Source of the DNA: Candidatus Gastranaerophilales bacterium
GTDB lineage: Bacteria > Cyanobacteriota > Vampirovibrionia > Gastranaerophilales > Gastranaerophilaceae
Assembly (NCBI GenBank): GCA_944325705.1
Contig: CALVBB010000011.1
Span: 1-61,193, forward strand
Direction: 5' to 3'
Length of the DNA stretch: 61,193 nucleotides
Below the pieces are notes generated by a model. The model worked only from the letters and a program-made list of their open reading frames with translations. It was not told the DNA's origin and did no database searches. Positions within the stretch are counted from its first letter, which is position 1. Each line of letters starts with the position of its first letter. Position numbers and translations under genes: made by a program. Shown one piece after another: positions 51,737-59,907 of this stretch.

Positions 51737-51800
51737 TACTTTTTTAATACTACATTACAAAATTGTGCCTACTTTACAAAATCTATGTACATACTTTAAC
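51737..51800. promoter_or_regulatory. Candidate HxlR operators between hxlR-like and cupin genes
   Basis: TACTTTAC at 51770-51777 and TACTTTAA at 51792-51799 are direct repeats 22 bp apart, and TTACTTTTTTA at 51737 resembles them. They lie in the shared 121-bp promoter region, where a HxlR dimer would be expected to bind. Confidence 0.4.
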
Positions 51801-51831
51801 ATGATAAATGTAAAAAATAAAGGAGGTATTT

Positions 51832-52266
51832 ATGAATGAAATTATTATCAAAAACTACAAAGAGATGACAGCAGAGGTAAATTCTAACAACGGCAACAGC
51901 TTTGGCGTAAAAACAGTCATCCCGAACGATTGCACCGATAAATGTTACGTAAACTTTGTAGAAGTGGAACCAGGAAATTTTGCATACGGCTATCATTACC
52001 ACGAAGAAAATGAGGAAGTTTTCTATGTAATAAGCGGTGAAGCGTCCGTAAAAACAGAAGCCGGCGAAAAACTTCTTAAAGCAGGAGATATAATATGTTT
52101 TCCTGCAAATGAAAAAGGCTCTCACGTCATTGCCAACGCCTCAAAAACAGAAAAACTTGTTTATATAGATTTCGGAACAGCAAACCGTCCGGATATAGTT
52201 CACTTCACAGGAACAAATGCAGGAATGGCTGTTTCAAAATCAGGAATTTATAATTTTACTAAATAA
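51832..52266 (+). CDS. Cupin-domain protein
   Basis: 144 residues. The cupin fold is shown by GYHYHEENEEVFYVISGEASV (metal ligands His, His, Glu) and GDIICFPANEKGSHVIAN (final His). Small single-domain cupins have varied roles, from isomerases to sensors. The divergent HxlR regulator suggests a response to a reactive or toxic compound. AAAGGAGG is a perfect Shine-Dalgarno. A terminator follows. Confidence 0.87.
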   Translation: MNEIIIKNYKEMTAEVNSNNGNSFGVKTVIPNDCTDKCYVNFVEVEPGNFAYGYHYHEENEEVFYVISGEASVKTEAGEKLLKAGDIICFPANEKGSHVIANASKTEKLVYIDFGTANRPDIVHFTGTNAGMAVSKSGIYNFTK

Positions 52267-52274
52267 ATATCCAC

Positions 52275-52305
52275 AAAGGGCTGCGAATTTTTCTCAGCCC
52301 TTTTT
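52275..52305. terminator. Bidirectional terminator
   Basis: AAAGGGCTG pairs with CAGCCCTTT and T-runs follow on both strands. It serves the cupin gene and overlaps the end of the convergent gene at 52304. Confidence 0.85.
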
Positions 52306-52576
52306 AAACAATCTCAAGATTTTTTGCAGGTAGACCGGCAATTAAATTCATAATACTATCAGATGCAACATGGCATCTAAGTTTCCCTTTAGGATATTTG
52401 CTGTAGTGGTATGCGGAAGATAAAAGCATTATCTTTGACGCTTCAAAAACATTAAGCGCTGACAAATCAAGCGTAATTACCGGACAGTCATATTTTTTTA
52501 TATAGTTCTTAACACGTCCTGCAAGACTGCCTGAACCTGTAAGTTTTAAATAGTTTTCCGACCTTTTTTCTCTCAT
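52304..52576 (-). CDS. Small protein, STAS-like
   Basis: 90 residues. The pattern YDCPVITLDLSALNVFEASKIML followed by YPKGKLRCHVASDSIMNLI has the strand-helix rhythm of STAS (anti-sigma antagonist) domains, but no Ser phosphosite or partner is clear. The Shine-Dalgarno is weak. I treat it as a real small gene of unknown role. Confidence 0.55.
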   Translation of the reverse strand: MREKRSENYLKLTGSGSLAGRVKNYIKKYDCPVITLDLSALNVFEASKIMLLSSAYHYSKYPKGKLRCHVASDSIMNLIAGLPAKNLEIV

Positions 52577-52734
52577 AAAGCTTTACTCGTGCAAATAATA
52601 ATAAAATTTAATTTTTGTCAACAAATTCGTACATTTAAACGATTTTATTATATAATAATCTTGAAGCTGTACGGACAACAGTGTCACTGCATAAGCAGAG
52701 CGACACCGGAATAAAAAACAAAGCGAGGTAAAGT

Positions 52735-53706
52735 ATGATGACCGCAACAAGCATAAATGAACTGGCAAAAGAAGTTTTTGATATTGAAGCAAATTCAATT
52801 CTCAGACTAAAAAATAACATAGGCGACAATTTCGATAAAGCCATAGAGCTTCTTTATTCCTGCAAAGGGAGAGTAATCATTACCGGAATGGGAAAATCAG
52901 GTCTTATCGGTAAAAAGATTGCCGCAACCCTTTCCTCCACAGGAACCCCGTCATACTTCCTTCATCCTGCTGAAAGCACTCACGGCGACAGCGGCATAAT
53001 TACAAGGGAGGACGTAATTGTCGCGATCTCAAACAGCGGTGAAACCCAGGAGCTTTTGAATCTTCTTCCGCTTATCAAAAGATTCGGCGTTCCAATGATT
53101 GGAATGACAGGCAAGCTTAATTCAACACTGGCGCAGGCATCGGATGTTGTTCTTGATATTTCTGTTGAACGCGAAGCCTGCCCGCTTAACAAAGCTCCTA
53201 CCGCTTCAACTACGGCAACCCTTGCAATGGGAGATGCTCTTGCTGTCTGTCTGCTTGAAAAACGCGGTTTTACAGAAGAAGACTTCCTTGTATTCCATCC
53301 GTCAGGCGCTTTAGGAAAAGGTTTCCTCTACAAGGTTTCTGATTTGATGAAAACAGAAGACCTTCCTGTTGCTCATGAAAACGACAGCTTTACAAAAGTT
53401 ATTGAAATAATTACAAACCACAAACTTGGTATGGCAATGATTTTAAACTCAAAAGGCGAATTAAGCGGAGTGTTTACAGACGGCGACATAAGAAGAACGT
53501 TACTGAAATACGGGAACACCTCAAACCTTCTTATAAAAGATGTTATGACTACTAACCCGAAACGCATAACAGCAAATGCGTACGGTGCAAGCGCTCTGAA
53601 TTTAATGGAAAAATATTCCATCACTGCTCTCGCGGTTGTTGATGAAAACAATATTCCAATCGGCGTAATCCATGTCCATGATCTTTTGAAGGCCGGAGTA
53701 GCTTAA
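52735..53706 (+). CDS. kdsD: Arabinose-5-phosphate isomerase
   Basis: 323 residues. It interconverts ribulose-5-P and arabinose-5-P, the substrate of KdsA. A SIS domain (about 35-170) shows VIITGMGKSGLIGKKIAATLSSTG, SNSGETQELLNLLP and the late PTASTTATLAMGDALAV. Two CBS domains (205-320) follow VFHPSGALGKG, ending VIHVHDLLKAGV. It starts the operon kdsD-kdsC-queD-uppP, 1 bp from kdsC. An adjacent second ATG (52738) is possible. Confidence 0.95.
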   Translation: MMTATSINELAKEVFDIEANSILRLKNNIGDNFDKAIELLYSCKGRVIITGMGKSGLIGKKIAATLSSTGTPSYFLHPAESTHGDSGIITREDVIVAISNSGETQELLNLLPLIKRFGVPMIGMTGKLNSTLAQASDVVLDISVEREACPLNKAPTASTTATLAMGDALAVCLLEKRGFTEEDFLVFHPSGALGKGFLYKVSDLMKTEDLPVAHENDSFTKVIEIITNHKLGMAMILNSKGELSGVFTDGDIRRTLLKYGNTSNLLIKDVMTTNPKRITANAYGASALNLMEKYSITALAVVDENNIPIGVIHVHDLLKAGVA

Positions 53707-53707
53707 G

Positions 53708-54187
53708 ATGGGGAAGATTAAACTTGCGGCATTTGATGTTGACGGGGTTATGACAGACGGAAGCATAACTTATGATGAAAACGGCGTTGAGTATAAAACC
53801 TTCAACGCAAAAGACGGCCACGGGCTTGCTGAACTTAATAAGGCCGGAATTATTACCGCAATTATTACCGGTAGAAATAACGGTACCGTTGCAAGACGGG
53901 CTAAAGATGTAAAAATTACAGAAGTTCATCAGGGTGTGAAAAATAAAATCGAAGTTCTTCAAGATATACTAAAACGTCATAATATTACACTTGAAGAAAC
54001 TGCCTATATGGGAGATGATATTCCGGATCTTTGCATTCTGGAAAAAGTTAAACTTGCTGGCTGTCCGGCTGATGCTGTTGATGATGTAAAAGCAATTGCA
54101 GGCTTTGTTTCAGGCAAAGGCGGCGGGCGCGGCGCTGTCAGAGAATTTTGCGATTATATCTTAAAAAACAATAAACAAGGAGAATAA
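53708..54187 (+). CDS. kdsC: 3-deoxy-8-phosphooctulonate phosphatase
   Basis: 159 residues. A HAD phosphatase that makes Kdo from Kdo-8-P. The nucleophile motif AAFDVDGVMTDGSI is near residue 6-19. AIITGRNNGTVARRAKD holds the motif II region, and YMGDDIPDLCIL motif IV. VSGKGGGRGAVREFCDYIL is the C-terminal tail typical of KdsC. Size is normal (tetrameric, small cap). Confidence 0.95.
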   Translation: MGKIKLAAFDVDGVMTDGSITYDENGVEYKTFNAKDGHGLAELNKAGIITAIITGRNNGTVARRAKDVKITEVHQGVKNKIEVLQDILKRHNITLEETAYMGDDIPDLCILEKVKLAGCPADAVDDVKAIAGFVSGKGGGRGAVREFCDYILKNNKQGE

Positions 54188-54190
54188 CTT

Positions 54191-54556
54191 ATGTACGAAA
54201 TAAAAACACAGGCTTTCTTTTCGGCAGCCCACCACTTGCTGAACTATGACGGTGAATGTGAAAACCAGCACGGACACAACTGGATGGTGGAGGCTTACGT
54301 TAAAGGGGAAACTCTTGACAAAAGCAACATTTTAATTGATTACAAAGTTTTGAAACGCGAACTTAACGCTGTTCTGGATTTGTTAGACCACAAAGACATT
54401 AATGAACTTCCGGAATTCCACGGCGAAAGTCCGTCAAGCGAAATGATTGCCTCTTTCATTTATAACAAACTAAAGGAAAAGGTTGTTCAACTGAGCAAAA
54501 TTTCGGTGTGGGAAACACAGACTTCCTGTGCAAGCTATTATGAAGAAGATGTGTAA
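54191..54556 (+). CDS. queD: 6-carboxytetrahydropterin synthase
   Basis: 121 residues. It makes 6-carboxy-5,6,7,8-tetrahydropterin for queuosine. Zinc His ligands are in FFSAAHHLLNYDGECENQHGHNW; the catalytic Cys is in the same segment. LDHKDINEL and the late VWETQTSCASYYE (binding Glu) fit QueD. It shares this role with QueC at 11988 but lies in the Kdo operon 3 bp after kdsC, an unusual neighbour. Confidence 0.93.
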   Translation: MYEIKTQAFFSAAHHLLNYDGECENQHGHNWMVEAYVKGETLDKSNILIDYKVLKRELNAVLDLLDHKDINELPEFHGESPSSEMIASFIYNKLKEKVVQLSKISVWETQTSCASYYEEDV

Positions 54557-54609
54557 ATATTGAAGCGCACAGGTTTAGAGAGAATAGTTAGAGAGATTGA
54601 GGAGACAAA

Positions 54610-55452
54610 ATGAATTTTATACAGGCGGTATTAATGGGGATAGTGCAGGGGTTGAGCGAATTTTTGCCAATATCAAGCTCTGCACATCTTGTGTTTACAT
54701 CAAATTTTTACAAGGTTTTCAAAGGAATTGAAATTGTTCAGCAGTCAAATGAGGAAGTATTTTTTGACATTATGGTTCATCTTGGAACCCTCGTTGCAGT
54801 ATTGATTTTCTTTAGAAAAGATGTAATGCAGATAATAACAGCTATGTGGACAGCACTTAAATCAAAAAACTGGACAAACACAGAAGCTAAACTCGGACTT
54901 TATATAATAGCGGGTACGATTGTAACAATAATACTTGCACTTCCGATACACGAAATTGCTGAAAAATTGGTTTACACCCCGAATATCGTGGGTATTCTGC
55001 TTTTTATTACAGGTTTTGTTCTCCTGTATAGCGAATATTTGTCAAAAAATATGCCTGCCAAAAAAGAGGATGTCGATTTAAAAACCTCGCTGCTAATAGG
55101 TTTAGCACAGGGGCTTGCAGCGCTTCCTGGATTTTCACGCTCCGGATGGACGATTGCAACCGGACTTTTTAACGGGCTGGACAGAACAACTGCGGCAAGG
55201 TATTCATTCCTTCTAAGTATTCCGATAATTCTCGGAGCATCAATGGTTTACCCGCTTGTAAAAATAGATATTAATGAGGCGGCAAGCTATAACTGGAGCG
55301 CAATTACAGCAGGAACTATTGTTTCGGCTGTTGTAGGGTATCTTTGCATTAAATACTTTATGAAATTTATATCAAAGTTTTCACTTGCAATATTCGGGTA
55401 CTACTGTATTATTGCGGGGCTTGGAACTGCTGTGTTCTTTACAATTTTTTAA
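54610..55452 (+). CDS. uppP: Undecaprenyl-diphosphate phosphatase
   Basis: 280 residues with about eight membrane helices. It recycles the lipid carrier of cell-wall and polysaccharide synthesis. The motif GLSEFLPISSSAHL at the N terminus and the second GLAQGLAALPGFSRSGWTIATGL are the BacA signatures with catalytic Glu, Ser, His and Arg. GAGGAG precedes the ATG. Confidence 0.95.
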   Translation: MNFIQAVLMGIVQGLSEFLPISSSAHLVFTSNFYKVFKGIEIVQQSNEEVFFDIMVHLGTLVAVLIFFRKDVMQIITAMWTALKSKNWTNTEAKLGLYIIAGTIVTIILALPIHEIAEKLVYTPNIVGILLFITGFVLLYSEYLSKNMPAKKEDVDLKTSLLIGLAQGLAALPGFSRSGWTIATGLFNGLDRTTAARYSFLLSIPIILGASMVYPLVKIDINEAASYNWSAITAGTIVSAVVGYLCIKYFMKFISKFSLAIFGYYCIIAGLGTAVFFTIF

Positions 55453-55813
55453 AAGAGGTATGCCGTTAAGTGCATCAGAGGCGATAAGTGAAACACAAAA
55501 ATTGAAGGTGGATTAACAGTAGTGTATTAGTTTTCGAAGCGATAGCAGGAGCAGCGCGGGAGCGTGTTGAGAAAATTAATACACTACTGTTAATCTATAG
55601 GTGCAAGGTTCTGTCGGATTTACAAAATCCGACCTGCTTTCTTACACTTCACTTTTTGTTGAACTTAACGTCTTTCCCCCTCCCCCTTGACTTTTCAAAA
55701 AAAATCATTAAATCACTGACAAAGTCATACATATAGATGATTTTTCTTTTCTGAATTAATCCATCATGAAAGTTGACCCGTCTATATATATGAATAAGTT
55801 AGAGGTAGTTTGA
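55453..55813. other. Intergenic region before the flagellar operon
   Basis: About 360 bp with no gene. It holds the second hairpin element (55512-55594), a 9-bp hairpin GTCGGATTT/AAATCCGAC at 55613-55633, then a GC-poorer part that should carry the flagellar promoter. TTGACC near 55775 and a TATATATA stretch are promoter-like, but I could not find a clear sigma-28 site (TAAA-N15-GCCGATAA). Confidence 0.5.
55512..55594 (+). repeat. Hairpin element, copy B
   Basis: An 83-bp element with near-perfect terminal inverted repeats (ATTAACAGTAGTGTATTAG / TTAATACACTACTGTTAAT with one mismatch) around GAAGCGATAGCAGGAGCAGC. The core and arms match copy A at 49841. The outer pairs are A-T here where copy A has G-C, and both arms carry a 2-bp insertion relative to copy A. 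Confidence 0.78.
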
Positions 55814-56512
55814 ATGATAATCAACGGCAGAGTTACATTTCTGGAAAACGGGATTAATACATCAATCCGTGCAATGCAGGTTCAGAGCCAGCTTATGGCT
55901 ATGACAAACGAAAATATTACCGGATTTGACAAAGTCGGCTATCAAAGACAGGAACCGGTTGTATCGTCATTCACGGAATTCCTCGGGATACACGGGCTTT
56001 CGCAAACCTCTGACGATAAAGTCGGACGTATTATGATGACAGGGAACCCGTTGGATTTGGCTATTGCAACAAAAGGTTATTTCCAGACTCAGAGCGATGA
56101 AGGAGTTAAACTCACCCGCGACGGCAGATTTAAAATTGATAAGGAAGGCAACCTTTTGACGCTGGAAGATCACCTTGTGCTTTCAAACGCAGGCGTTCCG
56201 ATAAAACTTCATGTTGTTCCGGATGATTTGAAAAAGATTACGGTAGACGATTCTGGACTGCTGAGCGTTTACAATGTCAAAACCAACAAGCTTGAACCGG
56301 TAGCTACAATCGGCGTTGTTGACAATAACGGCGCACTCGTTATGACGCCGAAAGTCAAACAGGGCTACAACGAATATTCAAACGTTTCGCTGCAGAATGA
56401 ATTTATTTCTTTAATGCCGGTTATCAGAAACTTTGAAGCAAACAGGCAGCTTTTTATGATTCAAAACCAGAATCTTCAAAAAGCAATATCACAACTGAGT
56501 TCAACATCATAA
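55814..56512 (+). CDS. flgF: Flagellar hook-basal body protein, FlgF/FlgG type (rod)
   Basis: 232 residues. The N-terminal rod motif (INTSIRAMQVQSQLMAMTNENITGF) and DLAIATKGYFQTQSDEGVKLTRDGRF match FlgF/FlgG proximal or distal rod proteins, and the C-terminal EFISLMPVIRNFEANRQLFMIQ is the family helix. Being shorter and preceding another FlgG-like gene, it is most likely FlgF. It is exported by the flagellar type III machine. First gene of flgF-flgG-flgB-flgC. Confidence 0.82.
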   Translation: MIINGRVTFLENGINTSIRAMQVQSQLMAMTNENITGFDKVGYQRQEPVVSSFTEFLGIHGLSQTSDDKVGRIMMTGNPLDLAIATKGYFQTQSDEGVKLTRDGRFKIDKEGNLLTLEDHLVLSNAGVPIKLHVVPDDLKKITVDDSGLLSVYNVKTNKLEPVATIGVVDNNGALVMTPKVKQGYNEYSNVSLQNEFISLMPVIRNFEANRQLFMIQNQNLQKAISQLSSTS

Positions 56513-56528
56513 CTAAAGGATTAAAACT

Positions 56529-57242
56529 ATGGAAAATATTCAGGGAATAATCAGAAAAAGCGTTAACAACGTAACAAACCAGTGGGACAAACTGGGTTAC
56601 GTTGCCAATAACCTTGCAAACTTTAATACCCGCGGTTACAAGGCCGTAAGATTTGAGCAGATGCTGAAAGAGGACGGCTACCTCACAGGTGCCCTCAGAA
56701 CTGACTACAAGCAGGGCTCCGTCCAGATTACAAGTAACCCTTATGATGTTGCAATCACAGGCCCCGGATTTATTCCAGTATTTTCTCCGGCAGGAGAAGT
56801 AGCCTACACCCGCGACGGGGCTTTTAAGCAGGGAAAAGACGGCTATCTGGTTACAAATGACGACTGGATTGTAGGAGAAGGAATAAAAATTCCTACAAAC
56901 TGCTACAAGTTTCAGATAAAACCGAACGGGGAAGTTATTGCTTATGATGCCGTAGATTCAGCCCCGCGAAAACTCGGAACAATTCCGCTTGTAAGATTTG
57001 CTAATCCGGAAGGGCTTGAACAGGGTGACATGAACAAAATGGTGCCGACAGAAGAATCCGGTGATGCAATTCTTGTGAAAGAACACCAGTGCTTTGCACA
57101 GAATAATCTGGAAAACTCCAACATTAGTATTTACGACTCGGTAAGCGATATGCTGAGGCTGAACGCTTCTATGCTTGCCAGTACAAGAATGATGAAAGTT
57201 ATTGATGATATGTACAACAAATCAATTAATATCAGAGAATAG
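56529..57242 (+). CDS. flgG: Flagellar distal rod protein FlgG-like
   Basis: 237 residues. The N terminus (VTNQWDKLGYVANNLANFNTRGYKAVRFEQML) holds the NNLAN signature. DVAITGPGFIPVF with YTRDGAF and the C-terminal LENSNISIYDSVSDMLRLNASM complete the FlgG pattern. Good Shine-Dalgarno (AAAGGA), 16 bp after flgF. It may be FlgG or a second rod protein; the assignment rests on order and length. Confidence 0.82.
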   Translation: MENIQGIIRKSVNNVTNQWDKLGYVANNLANFNTRGYKAVRFEQMLKEDGYLTGALRTDYKQGSVQITSNPYDVAITGPGFIPVFSPAGEVAYTRDGAFKQGKDGYLVTNDDWIVGEGIKIPTNCYKFQIKPNGEVIAYDAVDSAPRKLGTIPLVRFANPEGLEQGDMNKMVPTEESGDAILVKEHQCFAQNNLENSNISIYDSVSDMLRLNASMLASTRMMKVIDDMYNKSINIRE

Positions 57243-57298
57243 CAATTGTTAACCGTCTAAAAAAGCCTTAGCGGCTGATTAAATAAGAAAGGAAAATT

Positions 57299-57646
57299 AT
57301 GTTTACACCGCTGGACAGCATGGGAAAAGTTTCATTGATGATGGATCTTGTATCGCAAAGGCAAGTCGCTCTGGGTTCAAATCTTGCCAATATGAATACT
57401 CCAGGATATGTCAGACGCGATATTGATTTTTCAGAATATTTAGGCACAATGAACAGTCCGCTGGAAACAAAACTTTCCGAAAGGCTTGGCCCTTCTGCAG
57501 TTATTGAACAGAGGTTTAATGAAGAAATAAGGGCGGATAAAGAACTTATGGAACTTCAAAATAACGCAATACTTTACACAATGGCAACAAGAAGAATGTC
57601 AAACATAATTACTGAAATGAAAACAGTTATAAACGTAGGTAAATAA
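57299..57646 (+). CDS. flgB: Flagellar basal-body rod protein FlgB
   Basis: 115 residues. MDLVSQRQVALGSNLANMNTPGYVRRDIDFSEYL is the FlgB N-terminal pattern (split), and the C-terminal helix (LMELQNNAILYTMATRRMSN) completes it. FlgB sits at the base of the rod. Note the order flgF-flgG-flgB-flgC, while many bacteria have flgB-flgC-fliE together. Confidence 0.92.
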   Translation: MFTPLDSMGKVSLMMDLVSQRQVALGSNLANMNTPGYVRRDIDFSEYLGTMNSPLETKLSERLGPSAVIEQRFNEEIRADKELMELQNNAILYTMATRRMSNIITEMKTVINVGK

Positions 57647-57673
57647 TTTTTTATAAAAAACAGGAGCGAAAAT

Positions 57674-58117
57674 ATGAGTATACTGGAATCAATGAATATA
57701 GGCGAACGCGCACTGAGAACACACAGTCTGCGGCTTGATGTTCATTCAAAAAACATGGCAAACGTAGATACGCCTAATTATGTCAGACGCATCCCTGTTT
57801 TAAATGCCACAGAGGACATATCGTTTCACGGCTTGATGAATGCAATGAAAGAAGATGTATTCGGAGTTGGTACACTTCCGTATCTTCAGGGGGGTGTTGT
57901 ATTTAACGGCTGCGTAGAAGATCCGACACTTGGGGAAAAAATATATAAACCAGGTCATCCCGATGCAGATGAAAACGGTTACATTCGGGCATCAAACGTA
58001 AACCCGATGGTTGAAATGGCAGATGCAATCCTTGCGCAGCGCGCTTATGAAGCGAACCTTGCACTCGTAAACATCTCAAAATCAATGGCTCTAAAAGCTG
58101 TAGAAATCGGCAGATAA
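57674..58117 (+). CDS. flgC: Flagellar basal-body rod protein FlgC
   Basis: 147 residues. The N-terminal SMNIGERALRTHSLRLDVHSKNMANVDTPNY contains the AN-DTP signature, and the C-terminal VNPMVEMADAILAQRAYEANLALVN is characteristic of FlgC. fliE, which usually follows, is absent; a restriction-modification system begins 64 bp later. Confidence 0.94.
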   Translation: MSILESMNIGERALRTHSLRLDVHSKNMANVDTPNYVRRIPVLNATEDISFHGLMNAMKEDVFGVGTLPYLQGGVVFNGCVEDPTLGEKIYKPGHPDADENGYIRASNVNPMVEMADAILAQRAYEANLALVNISKSMALKAVEIGR

Positions 58118-58180
58118 TTAAACTGTCACAAAAAGTTGCCGGTAGGTTGTGAGCAGCTAATTTTATGCTATCATAAACTT

Positions 58181-58975
58181 ATGGCGGAAGAAATTATTAC
58201 AAAAGAGCAATTTAGCAGTTGTTTTCAAAATTTTATAAAATTTTTGGATACTTATGTCTGTGATGAATTAAATAATTGGAATATAAAGGGATTTATCGAT
58301 AAGGATAAAAATATTTACACAATCTCTGATGATACGAAAATTATCTCTAAAATATTAGAAATACATATTTTCCCTTTAATCTATAATTTTGCACAGGAAA
58401 TAGGTTATAATATTATACTTCCGTCCTGTCAGAACTATTATCCGGATATTTCGTTTGTAAATAAACAGAATGCTGCAATAAAGTTTGCCGTAGATTTTAA
58501 ATCAACTTACAGAAAATCAAAAGATAACTGCAACGGTTTTACGTTAGGTTCACACGGCGAATATTTTTGCCGGCGGACTTCAACTAAAAATATACAATTC
58601 CCATACAAAGACTACAAAGCGCATTATTGTCTGGGAATAATATATACAAGAGTTAAAACCTGTGATGAATTCAAAAAGTATTCTTTGGATAATATTTTGA
58701 CAATTCCATCTGTAATTAAAGATATTGAATTTTTCTTTACTGAAAAATGGCAGATTGCAAGCGACAGAAGCGGAAGCGGGAATACCGCAAATATCGGGAG
58801 TATTAATAGAATTTCCGATATTATCAAAGGAAACGGAACTTTTGCGAAATACGGAGAAGATATATTTGATGATTACTGGATGAATTACGGTAAAATTCAG
58901 ATTCCTTGTAAAGACGGCAAAACTAAAAAGATTACGAGTTTAAGAGATTTTTTAAAGTATAAAGGGATTGAGTAG
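58181..58975 (+). CDS. EcoRV-type type II restriction endonuclease
   Basis: 264 residues. Similar to EcoRV along its length as I remember that sequence: SDDTKIISKILEIHIFPLI matches EcoRV SDTKVLSTIFELFSRPII. The catalytic PD-(D/E)xK is Pro88-Asp89, Asp105 and Lys107 (EcoRV Asp74, Asp90, Lys92). The recognition loop SGSGNTANIGSI matches EcoRV AGSGNTTNIGSI. Specificity for GATATC is therefore likely, with a blunt cut. ATG at 58181 is preceded by TTGTGA-16-TATCAT ending 6 nt before it and has no Shine-Dalgarno, so it may be leaderless. The methylase follows 3 bp later. Confidence 0.9.
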   Translation: MAEEIITKEQFSSCFQNFIKFLDTYVCDELNNWNIKGFIDKDKNIYTISDDTKIISKILEIHIFPLIYNFAQEIGYNIILPSCQNYYPDISFVNKQNAAIKFAVDFKSTYRKSKDNCNGFTLGSHGEYFCRRTSTKNIQFPYKDYKAHYCLGIIYTRVKTCDEFKKYSLDNILTIPSVIKDIEFFFTEKWQIASDRSGSGNTANIGSINRISDIIKGNGTFAKYGEDIFDDYWMNYGKIQIPCKDGKTKKITSLRDFLKYKGIE

Positions 58976-58978
58976 ATA

Positions 58979-59869
58979 ATGGTAAAGTATATTCCGCCGA
59001 TAAAATGTCAGGGAATTAAAACTAAGTTAATTGAATACATTAAAAATCTGCTGCCGGACTTTAACGGTATCTGGTATGAACCCTTTATGGGCTCCGGCGT
59101 TGTCGGGTTTAATATACTGCCCGAAAAAGCTGTCTTTGGAGATACAAATCCTCATCTAATCAACTTTTACAACGACCTGAAAAATAATATAATTACTCCG
59201 GAAAAACTAAACAAATTTCTGCAAGCTGAGGCGGTGAAACTTCTTGAAGGTGCAGATGATTATTACAAGGAAGTCCGGAACAGATTTAATAAAAACCCTG
59301 ATTCCTATGATTTTATATTCTTAAACAGAGCCTGCTTTAACGGAATGATGAGGTTTAACAGCAAGGGAGAATTTAATGTTCCGTTTTGCAAAAAACCAAA
59401 CCGTTTTGCTCAAGCTTACATAACAAAAATTATTAATCAGGTTAAAAATGTACAGCAGATAATTCAGACAAAACAGTATAGTTTTGTAAATACATCTTAT
59501 GAAAATTTGATTGAAATCGCCGGCAAAGACGACTTTCTTTACTGTGATCCGCCGTATATAGACAGACATTCAAGTTATTATAACGACTGGAACGCTGAAA
59601 ACGAAAATAGTCTGTACCAATTATTAAAAAACACAGAAGCACAATTTATTTTATCCACCTGGGTTGGAAACAGCTTCAGAGAAAATACATACATTGAAAA
59701 AATCTGGAAAGATTTTAATATTAAAGAAATAGAACATTTTTATTTTGTCGGAGGACAGGAGAGAAACCGCAACGCGATAACAGAAGCGCTGATTTACAAT
59801 TACACCAAAACTGTAAAAATCTATAATAAGACTACCTGCGATAAAGATAAACAGCTGGTTTTATTCTAA
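58979..59869 (+). CDS. Adenine-specific DNA methyltransferase (Dam-like, EcoRV-type modification)
   Basis: 296 residues of the D12/Dam class. The SAM-binding motif YEPFMGSGVVGFN lies near residue 34-46, GDTNPHLINFYN follows, FLNRACFNGMMRFNSKGEFNVPF is the conserved middle, and the catalytic DPPY (YCDPPYIDRHS) is near residue 185. It should methylate an adenine in the endonuclease's site, most likely the first A of GATATC. It starts 3 bp after the endonuclease, with no clear Shine-Dalgarno, so translation is probably coupled. Confidence 0.93.
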   Translation: MVKYIPPIKCQGIKTKLIEYIKNLLPDFNGIWYEPFMGSGVVGFNILPEKAVFGDTNPHLINFYNDLKNNIITPEKLNKFLQAEAVKLLEGADDYYKEVRNRFNKNPDSYDFIFLNRACFNGMMRFNSKGEFNVPFCKKPNRFAQAYITKIINQVKNVQQIIQTKQYSFVNTSYENLIEIAGKDDFLYCDPPYIDRHSSYYNDWNAENENSLYQLLKNTEAQFILSTWVGNSFRENTYIEKIWKDFNIKEIEHFYFVGGQERNRNAITEALIYNYTKTVKIYNKTTCDKDKQLVLF

Positions 59870-59907
59870 ATTAAATTTTTATGTTATAATTTTTCCGGAG
59901 AGTGATG

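Noticed and set aside
55700-55813. Sigma-28 promoter for the flagellar operon
   Set aside because: I looked for TAAA-N15-GCCGATAA because fliA is present, but found no match good enough to report.
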